DNA from: Baekduia soli
GTDB lineage: Bacteria; Actinomycetota; Thermoleophilia; Solirubrobacterales; Solirubrobacteraceae
DNA length: 64,000 bases
Assembly: GCF_007970665.1 (NCBI RefSeq)
Contig: NZ_CP042430.1
Span: 3,286,001-3,350,000, forward strand
Direction: 5' to 3'
Shown here: piece by piece, positions 31,547-40,120 of the stretch
Position numbering within the stretch: position 1 is the stretch's first letter
Layout: each line of letters begins with the position of its first letter
Position numbers and translations under genes: made by a program
Notes under the pieces: generated by a model
The model's input: only the letters and a program-made list of their open reading frames with translations
Database searches by the model: none
Told to the model about the DNA's origin: nothing

Positions 31547-32524
31547 TCAGGCCGGGGCCGAGAAGCGCACGACGCCGTCCTGCTCGTCCTCGGCGACCTG
31601 GCCGCGGTCCAGGAGCAGGTCGATGTGCCCCAGGACCTCGGAGAGCGTGAGGTAGGCCTGGGTCAGCGCCACGTTGCCCCACATCCGCTGGGCGATGTCG
31701 TAGGCGCTGAGCGGCCCGTGCTCGGCGACCATCGCGGCGATCTTCTCCGCGCGGCGCTCGTGCATCGCGATGCGGTCGTCGATGAGCGCGCGGTACTCCG
31801 TGAACGGCTCGCCGTGGCCGGGCAGCAGGACGGTGAGGTCCATCGCGGCGGTCGCGCGCAGGGAGTCCAGGTAGCCGATCAGCGTGCGCGGGTGGCGCTT
31901 GGGCGTGCTGCCGTCCAGCGGCCGCGAGATCGTCGGGTTCGACGAGATGTGGCGGATGAGGTGGTCGCCGGCGATGAGCTCGCCGGAGGCCTCGTCGTGG
32001 AAGACGGTGTCCGACGGCGAGTGCCCGGGACGGTGGTGCGCGGTCCAGCTGCGCCCGGCGAAGGCCAGCACGTCGCCGTCCTGCAGGAGATGGGTGACGC
32101 GCACCGCATTGCCCCAGGCGCGCACCTGGCTGACGATGGCGCGCAGCGCGATCGCGACGTCCTTCGGGACGCCGTGGCGGAGCATGAGCGACTCGGCGAA
32201 GACGTCGTCGGCCTCCATCTCCTGCCCGTAGGCCGCCAGCCAGGGCGCCAGCGCGGCCAGCGTCCACACCTCGGCGCCCGAGCGGTCGGCGAGGATCTGG
32301 GCCAGGCCGATGTGGTCGATGTGCTGGTGGGTGAGCACGATGCGCTCGAGGTCCTCCACCCGCCGGCCGTGGCCGGCCAGCCCCTGCTCCAGCGCGGTCA
32401 GCGCCGTGCCCGAGTTCGGGCCGGTGTCGACGAGCGTGAGCGGGTCGTCGTCGACGAGGTAGCAGTTGACGTTGCCGACCGCGAACGGGGTGGGCACGGG
32501 GATCAGGTGCACGGTGCCGGCCAT
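31547..32524 (-). CDS. metallo-beta-lactamase-fold hydrolase
   Basis: About 325 residues from the ATG at 32524 (a GTG at 32533 is possible). The MBL motif is intact: LTHQHIDHIGL (HxHxDH), HHRPGHSPSDT, ELIAGDHLI (metal-bridging Asp) and PGHGEPF. The C-terminal helical domain (AYDIAQRMWGNVALTQAYLTLSEVLGHIDLLL, in part) is a winged-helix-like tail found in the LACTB2/YflN-type hydrolases. Substrate is unknown; such proteins often act on thioesters or lactones. It is convergent with the glycosyltransferase and co-directional with manB. Confidence 0.85.
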   Translation of the reverse strand: MAGTVHLIPVPTPFAVGNVNCYLVDDDPLTLVDTGPNSGTALTALEQGLAGHGRRVEDLERIVLTHQHIDHIGLAQILADRSGAEVWTLAALAPWLAAYGQEMEADDVFAESLMLRHGVPKDVAIALRAIVSQVRAWGNAVRVTHLLQDGDVLAFAGRSWTAHHRPGHSPSDTVFHDEASGELIAGDHLIRHISSNPTISRPLDGSTPKRHPRTLIGYLDSLRATAAMDLTVLLPGHGEPFTEYRALIDDRIAMHERRAEKIAAMVAEHGPLSAYDIAQRMWGNVALTQAYLTLSEVLGHIDLLLDRGQVAEDEQDGVVRFSAPA

Positions 32525-32549
32525 CCACACCACCCTACGATGCGGCCGC

Positions 32550-33929
32550 TCAGGACCGGATGCGCCCCAGCACCTCGTCGCGGCGCGCCTCCATGTCGGC
32601 CTCGGAGACCAGCGACTCGAGCGTGAGGCGCAGCAGCGGCTCGGTGTTGGAGGGCCGCACGTTGAAGTGCCAGTCGTCGAAGTCGACCGACACGCCGTCG
32701 ACGTGGGTCACCGTGGCGCCGGGCAGGGAGCCGTAGTGCTCCTCGAGCTCGGCCATCTTGGCCGGCCCGTCGGCGACCTCGGAGTTGATCTCGCCCGAGA
32801 TGAAGTACGTGTCGCGGTAGCGCTGCAGCAGCTCGCTGAGCTTGAGGCCCTCGACCGACAGCTTCTCCAGGATGAGCAACGCCGGCAGCGTGCCGCTGTC
32901 GGCGTTGTAGAAGTCGTGGAAGTAGTAGTGGCCGCTGACCTCGCCGCCGAAGATCGCGCCCTCGTCGCGCATGCGCGTCTTGAAGTAGGCGTGGCCGACG
33001 CGGTTGATGTGCGGCGTGCCGCCGGCGGCGGTCACGGTGTCGGGCACCGCCCGCGACGCGCGGGCGTCGTAGAGGATGTGGCTGCCGGGCTTCTTGGCGA
33101 GCAGGTGCTCGGCGAGGATCGCGGTCAGGAAGTCCCCGTCGACGAAGCGGCCCGTGTCGTCGATGAAGAAGCAGCGGTCGGCGTCGCCGTCCCACGCGAT
33201 GCCCAGGTCGGCGCCCTCGGCGACGACCTTGTCCATGATGAACCGCCGGTTCTCCTCCAGGAGCGGGTTGGGCTCGTGGTCGGGGAAGTTGCCGTCGGGC
33301 GTGAAGTAGGTCTCGACGAGATCCAGGCCCAGCCCGCGCAGGATCGGCCCGGCCATCGGGCCGGCCATGCCGTTGCCGCCGTCGACGACGACCTTCAGCG
33401 GCTTGACCTTGGCCGGGTCGATGGCCTCCAGCGCCGCGGCCTGGAACTCCTCGTAGATCTCGACCTCCTCCACGGAGCCCGGCTGCCCGGCCGGCTCGCC
33501 GAGGCCCTCCTGGACGAGGCGGCGGATGTCGTCGATGCCCTCGTCGCCGCTCAACGCGATCGATCCCTGCTTGACGAGCTTGACGCCCGTGTAGGCCTTC
33601 GGGTTGTGCGAGGCGGTGCACATGAGCCCGCCGTCCAGGCCCCGCGACCCGACCAGGAAGTACAACATCTCGGTGCCGACCTGGCCGGCATCGACGACGT
33701 CGGCGCCCTCGGCGACCATCCCGTCGCGGTAGCGCGCGGCCATCTCCGGGGCCGACAGGCGCATGTCGCGGCCCAGACCGAGACGCAGCGCGGAGGCGGG
33801 CTTGCCCTGCAGGCCGGCGATGACGCGGACGAAGGCGCGCCCGATGAGCTCGGCCGCGTCGGGCCCCAGCTGCTCGCCGTGGATGCCGCGGATGTCGTAG
33901 GCCTTGAAGATCTCGGAAGCGACGTTCAT
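32550..33929 (-). CDS. manB: phosphomannomutase / phosphoglucomutase
   Basis: A 459-residue alpha-D-phosphohexomutase. It starts MNVASEIFKAYDIRGI, has the phosphoserine loop MCTASHNPKAYTGVK, the Mg-binding loop GIAWDGDADRCFFID, and the sugar loop GGEVSGHYYF, with the phosphate-binding C-terminal loop VRPSNTEPLLRLTLE. These cover all four domains at normal length. Role: interconversion of mannose- or glucose-6-phosphate and the 1-phosphate, feeding sugar-nucleotide synthesis. Likely partner is the nucleotidyltransferase gene, divergent by 60 bases. Confidence 0.93.
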   Translation of the reverse strand: MNVASEIFKAYDIRGIHGEQLGPDAAELIGRAFVRVIAGLQGKPASALRLGLGRDMRLSAPEMAARYRDGMVAEGADVVDAGQVGTEMLYFLVGSRGLDGGLMCTASHNPKAYTGVKLVKQGSIALSGDEGIDDIRRLVQEGLGEPAGQPGSVEEVEIYEEFQAAALEAIDPAKVKPLKVVVDGGNGMAGPMAGPILRGLGLDLVETYFTPDGNFPDHEPNPLLEENRRFIMDKVVAEGADLGIAWDGDADRCFFIDDTGRFVDGDFLTAILAEHLLAKKPGSHILYDARASRAVPDTVTAAGGTPHINRVGHAYFKTRMRDEGAIFGGEVSGHYYFHDFYNADSGTLPALLILEKLSVEGLKLSELLQRYRDTYFISGEINSEVADGPAKMAELEEHYGSLPGATVTHVDGVSVDFDDWHFNVRPSNTEPLLRLTLESLVSEADMEARRDEVLGRIRS

Positions 33930-33989
33930 GGACCGCCAATCCTAGGCACCGGGCGCCGGGGCCGCCGGTCGGTCATCCTTGCGCCCCGC

Positions 33990-34718
33990 ATGGAGCCGAC
34001 CCCACCGGTGGCGATCCTCTGCGGCGGGCGCGGGACCCGGCTGCAGGAGCACACGCGCACGATCCCGAAGCCGCTGGTGGAGATCGGCGGCCGCCCGATC
34101 GTCTGGCACGTCGTCCGCCTGTACGCGCAGGCGGGCTTCGCCGACTTCGTCCTCTGCACGGGCTACCTGGGCGAGCAGATCGAGGCCTTCGTGACGGGCT
34201 GCGACTGGCCGCCCGGGGTCCGCGTCCGCTGCGTGGACACGGGGGAGCACACGCCGACGGGCGGCCGCCTGGCCGCTGCGGGCGCGCACCTCGGCGACGC
34301 CCCGGTGCTCTGCGCGACCTACGCCGACGGCGTGTCCGACGTCGACCTGCGGGCCCTGCTGGCCTTCCACGCCGGGCATGGCGCCCTGGCGACGATGACC
34401 GTCGTTCGGCCCCGGCTGCAGTTCGGCGTGACCGAGCTGACCGCCGACGGCCGGGTGACGGGCTTCGTCGAGAAGCCGCGCTCCGAGCACTGGATCAACG
34501 GCGGCTTCTTCGTCCTGGACCGCGCCGTGCTGGGGCGCCTGGCGCCCGACAGCGTCCTCGAGCGCGGGCCGCTGGAGGCGCTGGCCGCCGAGGGCCGCCT
34601 GCGCGCGTTCCGCCATGAGGGCTTCTGGGACTGCCTGGACACCTACAAGGACGCGGTCGAGCTCGACGACCTGTGGACCTCGGGGGCCGCGCCGTGGAAG
34701 ACGTGGCCCGGGGACTGA
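33990..34718 (+). CDS. sugar-1-phosphate nucleotidyltransferase, RfbF-like
   Basis: A 242-residue nucleotidyltransferase. The N-terminus VAILCGGRGTRLQEHTRTIPKPLVEIGGRPI is the NTP-binding signature; the pattern LQEHT...PKPLVEIGG together with YADGVSDVDL, GFVEKPRSEHWINGGFFVLD and GFWDCLDTYKD (each partly quoted) fits glucose-1-phosphate cytidylyltransferases best. It would make CDP-glucose or a related activated sugar for surface polysaccharide. ATG at 33990 has no ribosome site. It is divergent from manB. Nucleotide specificity is inferred. Confidence 0.82.
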   Translation: MEPTPPVAILCGGRGTRLQEHTRTIPKPLVEIGGRPIVWHVVRLYAQAGFADFVLCTGYLGEQIEAFVTGCDWPPGVRVRCVDTGEHTPTGGRLAAAGAHLGDAPVLCATYADGVSDVDLRALLAFHAGHGALATMTVVRPRLQFGVTELTADGRVTGFVEKPRSEHWINGGFFVLDRAVLGRLAPDSVLERGPLEALAAEGRLRAFRHEGFWDCLDTYKDAVELDDLWTSGAAPWKTWPGD

Positions 34719-34866
34719 CCCGGGCCACGCGCGCGCCGGCGCCAGGCCGAGCGCGAGGTGTGCAGCTCGGGCACGAGCAGGCGGGCGCGGTCCGACGGCC
34801 CCTTGGCCCAGCGCTCGAACTGCTCTCGTCATCAGCCGATGCATCGGCGACTTCAGCGGCGGCCTC

Positions 34867-34872
34867 TAGAAT
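34867..34872 (+). promoter_or_regulatory. putative -10 box of yebC
   Basis: TAGAAT lies 9 bases before the ATG at 34882, with no Shine-Dalgarno sequence between. The preceding 140 bases after the nucleotidyltransferase stop hold no recognisable gene. Confidence 0.45.
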
Positions 34873-34881
34873 CCGAGGCGT

Positions 34882-35637
34882 ATGTCCGGACATTCCAAGT
34901 GGGCCTCGATCAAGCACAAGAAGGCGGTCGTCGACTCCCGCCGCGGCAAGCTCTTCACGAAGCTGGCGCGGGCGGTGACCGTCGCGGCCAAGGAGGGAGG
35001 CGGCGACATCGAGGGCAACCCGTCGCTCGCGCTGGCCGTGCAGAAGGCCCGGGACGCGTCGATGCCCAAGGACAACATCGAGCGCGCGATCGCCAAGGGC
35101 ACCGGCGCGGGCGCCGACGCCGCGGCGCTGGAGACGATCCTCTACGAGGGCTACGGCCCCGGCGGCGTCGCGCTGCTCATCGAGGCCGTGACCGACAACC
35201 GCAATCGCACGGGCGCCGACGTGCGCCACCTGCTCGCCAAGGGCAACGGCTCGCTCGGCGAGCCGGGATCGGTGGCCTACAACTTCGACAAGAAGGGCGT
35301 CGTCGTCGTCGACGGCGACCGCTACGGCGAGGACGACCTCATGGTCGCCATCGACGCCGGCGCCGAGGACATCTCGCGCGAGGACGACGCCTGGGAGATC
35401 ATCACCGAGCCGTCCGACCTCACCGCCGTGCGCAGGGCGCTCGAGGACGCCGAGGTCGAGATCCAGAACGCCGAGGTCACGCAGCGGCCCAAGGTGCTCG
35501 TGCCCGTCGACGAGGACACCGCCGCCAAGCTTCTGCGCCTCATCGACGCGCTGGAGGACAACGACGACGTCGACGCGGTGCACGCGAACTTCGACGTCGA
35601 CGCCGACGTCCTCGAGCGCCTCATGGCCGCCTCCTAG
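34882..35637 (+). CDS. yebC: YebC/TACO1-family translation/transcription factor
   Basis: A 251-residue member of the YebC/TACO1 family with the diagnostic start MSGHSKWASIKHKKAVVDSR, the segment MPKDNIERAIAKGTG and YEGYGPGGVALLIEAVTDN...NRTGADVRH. Members relieve ribosome stalling on proline-rich sequences or act as regulators of the RuvC region. In many bacteria yebC directly precedes ruvC; here four gene units (MFS, cyclase, TetR remnant, HD-GYP) separate them. The MFS gene follows after 8 bases on the same strand. Confidence 0.95.
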   Translation: MSGHSKWASIKHKKAVVDSRRGKLFTKLARAVTVAAKEGGGDIEGNPSLALAVQKARDASMPKDNIERAIAKGTGAGADAAALETILYEGYGPGGVALLIEAVTDNRNRTGADVRHLLAKGNGSLGEPGSVAYNFDKKGVVVVDGDRYGEDDLMVAIDAGAEDISREDDAWEIITEPSDLTAVRRALEDAEVEIQNAEVTQRPKVLVPVDEDTAAKLLRLIDALEDNDDVDAVHANFDVDADVLERLMAAS

Positions 35638-35645
35638 CGCCGGCC

Positions 35646-36893
35646 ATGCTGCCTGCGGCGCTCCGCGAGGAGCGCCAGTTCCGTCTGCTGTTCGCCGGCC
35701 AGGCGCTCTCGGTCGTCGGCGACCGGATCACGATGGTGGTCCTGCCGTTCGCGGTGCTGTCGATCGGCGGCTCGACGACCGACGTCGGGATCGTGGCCGC
35801 CGCCGGCTTCCTGCCGTTCATCGTGCTCGGGCTCATCGGGGGCGTGATCGCCGACCGGATGCGCCGGCAGCGGATCATGGTGGTCTCCGACCTCGTGCGG
35901 ATGGGCACGCAGCTGGCGGCCGGCGTCCTGCTGGTCTCCGGCCACGCCGAGGTCTGGCACCTCGCGGCGCTGACCGCGGTGTTCGGGGCGGCCGACGCGT
36001 TCTTCGCGCCGGCGATGGGCGGCCTGATGCCGCAGACGATCGACCAGCCCCACCACCTCCAGCCCGCCAACGCGCTGCGGTCGATGTCCATGTCGACCGG
36101 GTCGATCGTCGGCCCGGTGCTCGGCGGCCTGCTCGTGGCGCTGGCGGGGGAGGGCACGGCGCTCATCGTCGACGCCGGCACGTTCCTGGTCTCCGTCGCC
36201 TGCCTGCTGGCGCTGCGGCCCCGCGAGGTGGTCCGCGGCGAGGTGCCCGAGCCGTTCATCGCCGACCTCGCCGGGGGCTGGCACGAGGTGCGCGCCCGCA
36301 CGTGGGTGTGGTCGTTCCTGCTGGCCATGGTCGTCTACCACGTCATCGTGCTGCCCTCGATCTTCGTGCTCGGGCCCGTGCTCATGGAGGACGAGCTGGA
36401 CGGCGCGACGTCGTGGGCGGTGATCGTCACGGCGTTCGGCCTGGGCTCGTTCGTCTCGGACTTCCTCCTGCTGCGGTTCCGCCCGCGCTTCGCGCTGCGC
36501 ACCGCGGCGATGGGCCTGGGGGTCGCCTCCTGCCAGGCGGCGATCATCGGCAGCGGCCTGCCGATCGCGGCCATCGCGGCGGTCGAGTTCTGTTCGGCCA
36601 TCGGCGTCTCGGGCTTCTTCACGCTCTGGGAGACCTCGCTGCAGGAGCACATCCCCGAGACCTCGATCTCGCGCGTGACGAGCTACGACTACGCGGCCAG
36701 CGCGGGCATGATCCCGCTCGGCGTGATCGTCGCCGGGCCGGTGAGCGACGCGATCGGGATCCACGAGACGCTGGCCGGGATGACCGCGCTGGGGATCCTC
36801 GCCGCCGTGCTGTGCCTGTCGGTGCCGGCGGTCAGGAACCTGCCGCGAGGCGCCGTGCGCGATACAGCGGCACCGGATCCGGCAGCCCCTTGA
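35646..36893 (+). CDS. major facilitator superfamily transporter (DHA3/MFS_3 type)
   Basis: A 415-residue membrane protein with about 12 hydrophobic segments. It starts REERQFRLLFAGQALSVVGDRIT, the common opening of MFS_3 enterobactin/drug exporters, and has the loop 2-3 motif GGVIADRMRRQRIMVVSD (motif A type) and PANALRSMSMSTGSIVGPVLGG. Substrate unknown, likely efflux of a small molecule. ATG 35646 is 8 bases after yebC, so they may be co-transcribed. The last 62 bases overlap the 3' end of the convergent cyclase gene. Confidence 0.85.
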   Translation: MLPAALREERQFRLLFAGQALSVVGDRITMVVLPFAVLSIGGSTTDVGIVAAAGFLPFIVLGLIGGVIADRMRRQRIMVVSDLVRMGTQLAAGVLLVSGHAEVWHLAALTAVFGAADAFFAPAMGGLMPQTIDQPHHLQPANALRSMSMSTGSIVGPVLGGLLVALAGEGTALIVDAGTFLVSVACLLALRPREVVRGEVPEPFIADLAGGWHEVRARTWVWSFLLAMVVYHVIVLPSIFVLGPVLMEDELDGATSWAVIVTAFGLGSFVSDFLLLRFRPRFALRTAAMGLGVASCQAAIIGSGLPIAAIAAVEFCSAIGVSGFFTLWETSLQEHIPETSISRVTSYDYAASAGMIPLGVIVAGPVSDAIGIHETLAGMTALGILAAVLCLSVPAVRNLPRGAVRDTAAPDPAAP

Positions 36894-37959
36894 TCCGCCG
36901 CGCGTGCGCGGCCGACCAGGCGAACTCGTCGCGCGCGGCGTCGCGCACCTCCCGGGTGGCGAGCACGCTGCCCGCGCGCGCGATGCCGGTCACGCGGCTG
37001 GAGAGGTTGACGGCCCGGCCGAAGACGTCGCCGCCGCGGGCCACGGCGGGTCCATGGGCCAGCCCGACGCGCACCTGCGGGAAGTCGCCGCCGGCGCCCG
37101 CGGTCTCCGTGGCCTCGACGAGGTCCAGCGAGGTGCGCACGAGGTCGGCCGGCTCGGCCGCCGTCAGCAGGACCGCGTCGCCGATCGTCTTGACGAGGCG
37201 CACGGGCGGCTCGACGAGCTCGCGCGCGATGGAGAACAGGCGCTCGGCGACGAGGCCGAGGTCCTCGGCCGGGACCTCCTCGCCCAGCCGGGTGAAGCCG
37301 ACCAGGTCGGCGAACGCGACGGTCGTGTCGCGCGCGCCCGGCAGCGTCCCCGAGGCCCGCTCCGACGCGCCGAGGGCCTCGCTCTGCAGCATGTTGCGCA
37401 GGTGCATGCGCATCATCTGCTGGACCATCGGGCCGACGAGCGGCATGACCTGGTGCACCCCGGCCGCATAGCGCTCCGCCAGCTCGCGCTCGCTGGTTCC
37501 GGGCTCGAGCACCGTCTCGAGCATCACCGCGCGCATCGCGGCCGCCGCGGTGGCCAGGCTGCGGCCGATGACGCGCGTCGTGCCGACCATCTGCTCCTCG
37601 GTCAGGCCGATCGCGGCGAAGCGGCGTGACATCGCCGCGCTCTCGAGGTCGAGCTCGCTGAGCTCGACGGCGTCGGCCTCGGGAAGCGGCAGGCCGTGGG
37701 CGCGCCGCAGCCGGGTCAGTAGCTCGGGGTCCGCGCCCGAGAGGTCGGCGACCTCCTGGGCGGTGTAGCGCGGCTCGCCGCCCACCTCGCGCTCGGCGGC
37801 CAGGAACAGCAGCAGCCCGCGGCGCTGTGCGCGGCGCAGCTCGTCGGGGGAGAACCCCTGGTCCTGCAGCCAGGCCAGCAGCTCCCGGCGCTCGGCGGCC
37901 GCCGCCGCGTCCAGGCCCTCGTAGAAGCCCTCGCCCTCGAAGTCGATCGCCGCGTCCAC
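36832..37959 (-). CDS. class III adenylate/guanylate cyclase with N-terminal regulatory domain
   Basis: About 375 residues from the GTG at 37959. The N-terminal 200 residues (VDAAIDFEGEGFYEGL...ELLAWLQDQGFSPDELRRAQRRG) resemble the pH-sensing regulatory domain of mycobacterial Rv1264-type cyclases. The catalytic domain shows VAFADLVGFTRLGEE (first metal Asp), KTIGDAVLLTAAEP (second Asp), VRVGLAHGPAVARGGDVFGRAVNLSSRV and RRIKGLPDPVPLYR. The substrate-defining residues are not decisive, so cAMP is only likely. A TAGGGT box 8 bases upstream supports this start over the ATG at 38007. It overlaps the MFS gene by 62 bases at the 3' ends. Confidence 0.87.
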   Translation of the reverse strand: MDAAIDFEGEGFYEGLDAAAAAERRELLAWLQDQGFSPDELRRAQRRGLLLFLAAEREVGGEPRYTAQEVADLSGADPELLTRLRRAHGLPLPEADAVELSELDLESAAMSRRFAAIGLTEEQMVGTTRVIGRSLATAAAAMRAVMLETVLEPGTSERELAERYAAGVHQVMPLVGPMVQQMMRMHLRNMLQSEALGASERASGTLPGARDTTVAFADLVGFTRLGEEVPAEDLGLVAERLFSIARELVEPPVRLVKTIGDAVLLTAAEPADLVRTSLDLVEATETAGAGGDFPQVRVGLAHGPAVARGGDVFGRAVNLSSRVTGIARAGSVLATREVRDAARDEFAWSAAHARRIKGLPDPVPLYRARRLAAGS

Positions 37960-37967
37960 GCCCGCTA

Positions 37968-37973
37968 ACCCTA
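37968..37973 (-). promoter_or_regulatory. putative -10 box for leaderless cyclase mRNA
   Basis: On the minus strand TAGGGT is followed by 8 bases and the GTG at 37959. The box directly abuts the first homologous bases of the TetR remnant, so the promoter sits at the deletion edge. Confidence 0.4.
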
Positions 37974-37975
37974 CG

Positions 37976-38299
37976 GACGAGATCGCCCAGGCCTCCGGGA
38001 CCTCCAAGACGCTGATCTACGAGCGCTTGGCGTCCCAGCGCGAGCTGCACGAGACGCTGCTGACCGAGCACGCGGGCGCGCTGCCGGCGCGCATCGCCGC
38101 CAACGCGCACGCGGGCACGACGGGGGAGGCGCGGCTGCGCGGCGGCATCGACGCCTTCTTCGCCTGGGTGCAGGAGCGCCCGGAGGGCTGGCGCGAGCTG
38201 CTCCGCGACGCGGCCGACCCCGACGCTGCCGGACCGGGCTGGAGCACCGCGGCCGGGCCTGAGCCGGCGGGGGCTCAGGCGGCGCTGCGCGCGGCGTAG
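37976..38299 (+). pseudogene. internal fragment of a TetR-family regulator
   Basis: Without any start codon, the plus-strand frame reads DEIAQASGTSKTLIYERLAS, then QRELHETLLTEHAGALPARI and FFAWVQERPEGWRELLRDAA. This is the second half of a TetR HTH (usual V-x-x-IA...S-x-x-x-LY-x-HF-x-S-K-x-EL) and the first ligand-domain helices. The first about 20 residues of the HTH are missing at the cyclase side, and after about 38260 the frame runs into the 3' end of the HD-GYP gene. It is a gene remnant truncated at both ends. Confidence 0.7.
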
Positions 38300-39489
38300 T
38301 CGACCGGCGTGCAGTCGGCCACGTAGCCCAGCAGCGCGTCGACGATCCGCGGGTCGAAGCGCGTGCCGGCGCCGGCGCGCAGCTCCGCGGCGGCCTGCGC
38401 GGGCAGCATCGCCTCGCGCCACGGGCGATCGGAGGTCATCGCGTCGTAGGCGTCGCAGACGGCGACGATGCGGCTGCCGAGCGGGATCGCCTCGTCGCGC
38501 AGCCCGTCGGGGTAGCCGCCGCCGTCGACGTGCTCGTGGCAGTGGCGCACGATGCGAGCCACCGGGCCCAGGCCGGGGACGGCGCGCAGGATGCGCTCGC
38601 CGACCAGGCTGTGCTCGCGCATCACGCGCCACTCGGCCTCGTCGAGCGGGCCGGGCTTGCGCAGGATGCGGTCGGGGACGGCGACCTTGCCGACGTCGTG
38701 CAGCAGCGCGGCCGCCGCGATGCGCTCGACGTCCTCGCTGTCGAGGCCCAGGCGGCGGGCGACGGCCCCGGCCAGCGCGACGACCTTCTCGGAGTGCTCG
38801 CCCGTCGGGCGGTCGCGCTCGGCCAGCGCGAGGGCCAGCGCGCCGATCGCCCCGCGCGAGGGCTCGGCCGGCGCCTGGACGCGCCCGGGCATGCCGACCC
38901 GTCCGCCGCCCGCCTGGCGCGCGCGCTCCAGGACCTCGGCCCCGTCGGCCAGCAGGCCGTCGAGGTGGGCGGTCCCGCCGTCGACGGCGATGCCGACCGA
39001 GACCGTCACCGGGCCGCTCTGCTCGAGCGCGGCGACGAGCCGCTCGGCCACGCCTCGGGCGCCGGTCAGCGGCGCGCCGGGCATGATGACCGCCAGCTCG
39101 TCGGCACCGGTGCGCCCGACGATGTCGCCGCCGCGCACGAGCTCGCGCAGGTGCGCGCCGACGACCGACAGCGCCTCGTCGCCGGCCGCCGAGCCGCGAC
39201 GGCCGTTGAGCGCCCGGAACCCGTCGATGTCGGCGAGCACCAGGGCGGCCGGCTCACCGCGGCGCTGCGAGCCGCGCAGCGCGGCCGCGGCGGCCTCGCG
39301 GAACGCGTCGTGGGTCAGGACGCCGGCGACGCGGCGGTCGCGCCGCAGGTAGTCCGTGCGCTCCGCCTCCAGGGCGGCGATGCGGGCCTGCGTGACGCGC
39401 AGCTCGTCGCGGAGGCGACGGCTCTCGGTGAACGGGCGCGTCGCCCATCCACCCAGTGCGTCCTTGTTGAGATCACGAGCTCCGGGCAC
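38275..39489 (-). CDS. degenerate GGDEF plus HD-GYP domain protein
   Basis: About 404 residues, start uncertain (GTG 39489 chosen; the open frame to 39660 overlaps ruvC and is low-complexity). A coiled-coil (RRLRDELRVTQARIAALEAERTD) leads to a GGDEF-like domain whose signature reads GRTGADELAVIMP, i.e. GADEL rather than GGDEF, so no diguanylate cyclase activity is expected. The HD-GYP domain is complete: LLHDVGKVAVPD, REHSLVGERIL, RHCHEHVDGGGYPDGL and GSRIVAVCDAYDAMTSDRP. Likely role: cyclic-di-GMP or other cyclic dinucleotide hydrolysis. It is divergent from ruvC. Confidence 0.85.
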   Translation of the reverse strand: MPGARDLNKDALGGWATRPFTESRRLRDELRVTQARIAALEAERTDYLRRDRRVAGVLTHDAFREAAAAALRGSQRRGEPAALVLADIDGFRALNGRRGSAAGDEALSVVGAHLRELVRGGDIVGRTGADELAVIMPGAPLTGARGVAERLVAALEQSGPVTVSVGIAVDGGTAHLDGLLADGAEVLERARQAGGGRVGMPGRVQAPAEPSRGAIGALALALAERDRPTGEHSEKVVALAGAVARRLGLDSEDVERIAAAALLHDVGKVAVPDRILRKPGPLDEAEWRVMREHSLVGERILRAVPGLGPVARIVRHCHEHVDGGGYPDGLRDEAIPLGSRIVAVCDAYDAMTSDRPWREAMLPAQAAAELRAGAGTRFDPRIVDALLGYVADCTPVDYAARSAA

Positions 39490-39622
39490 ACCGGCGGCAT
39501 CGACATGCGCGCCCGCGGGCTCGTGCGAGTCGCCGTGATGGTGGACACATCGGCGATCGCCGCCGGATCTTGAGCGCGATGTCCGGGAAGGCATCCGCCC
39601 CGGGCCGCAGAATGCCGGGTCC

Positions 39623-40120
39623 GTGAACGTCCTCGGCATCGATCCCGGCCTGGCGAACACCGGCTACGGCCTGGTGGCGCGCCGCGGCGCGCGCATCGTC
39701 GCCCTCGACGGCGGGGTCGTGCACACGGCGGCCGGCGTGCCGGCCGAGCAGCGCCTGGCGTCGATCTTCTCCGAGGTCGACGAGCTGCTGGAGCGCCACC
39801 GGCCCGACGCCGTCGCGCTCGAGGACCTCTTCTTCGGCCAGAACGCCCGCAGCGCGTTCGCGGTCGGCCAGGCCCGCGGGGTCGTCATGCTCGCCGCGGG
39901 CCGGCGCGGCGTGCCGTGTGCGTCCTACACGCCCCAGCAGGTCAAGCAGGCCGTCTGCGGCACGGGCCGCGCGGGCAAGGACCAGGTGGCGCGGATGGTC
40001 TGCGCGATGCTCGGCCTCCCCGGCGACCCGCTGCCCGACCACGCCACCGACGCGCTGGCGGTCGGCGTCTGCCACGTCAACCACGCCCCGTTGGCGCAGG
40101 CGCTGGCGGTGGCCCGGTGA
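39623..40120 (+). CDS. ruvC: Holliday junction endodeoxyribonuclease
   Basis: A 165-residue RuvC resolvase. RNase-H-like fold with the catalytic acids visible: Asp7 in [16 protein letters not shown], Glu in [22 protein letters not shown], and the Asp pair in [16 protein letters not shown]. It cuts Holliday junctions in the RuvABC complex. The start is GTG 39623, with a weak CAGAAT box 9 bases upstream (39608-39613) and no clear ribosome site. The stop overlaps the ruvA start (GTGA). Confidence 0.96.
   Translation: MNVLGIDPGLANTGYGLVARRGARIVALDGGVVHTAAGVPAEQRLASIFSEVDELLERHRPDAVALEDLFFGQNARSAFAVGQARGVVMLAAGRRGVPCASYTPQQVKQAVCGTGRAGKDQVARMVCAMLGLPGDPLPDHATDALAVGVCHVNHAPLAQALAVAR

Noticed and set aside
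38027-38299. Independent 90-residue gene starting at TTG 38027
   Set aside because: The start falls in the middle of a TetR HTH helix, so the frame is a gene remnant rather than a new small gene.
39448-39660. Longer start of the HD-GYP gene
   Set aside because: Upstream part is His/Arg/Pro-rich, overlaps ruvC and lacks homology; GTG 39489 preferred though not certain.
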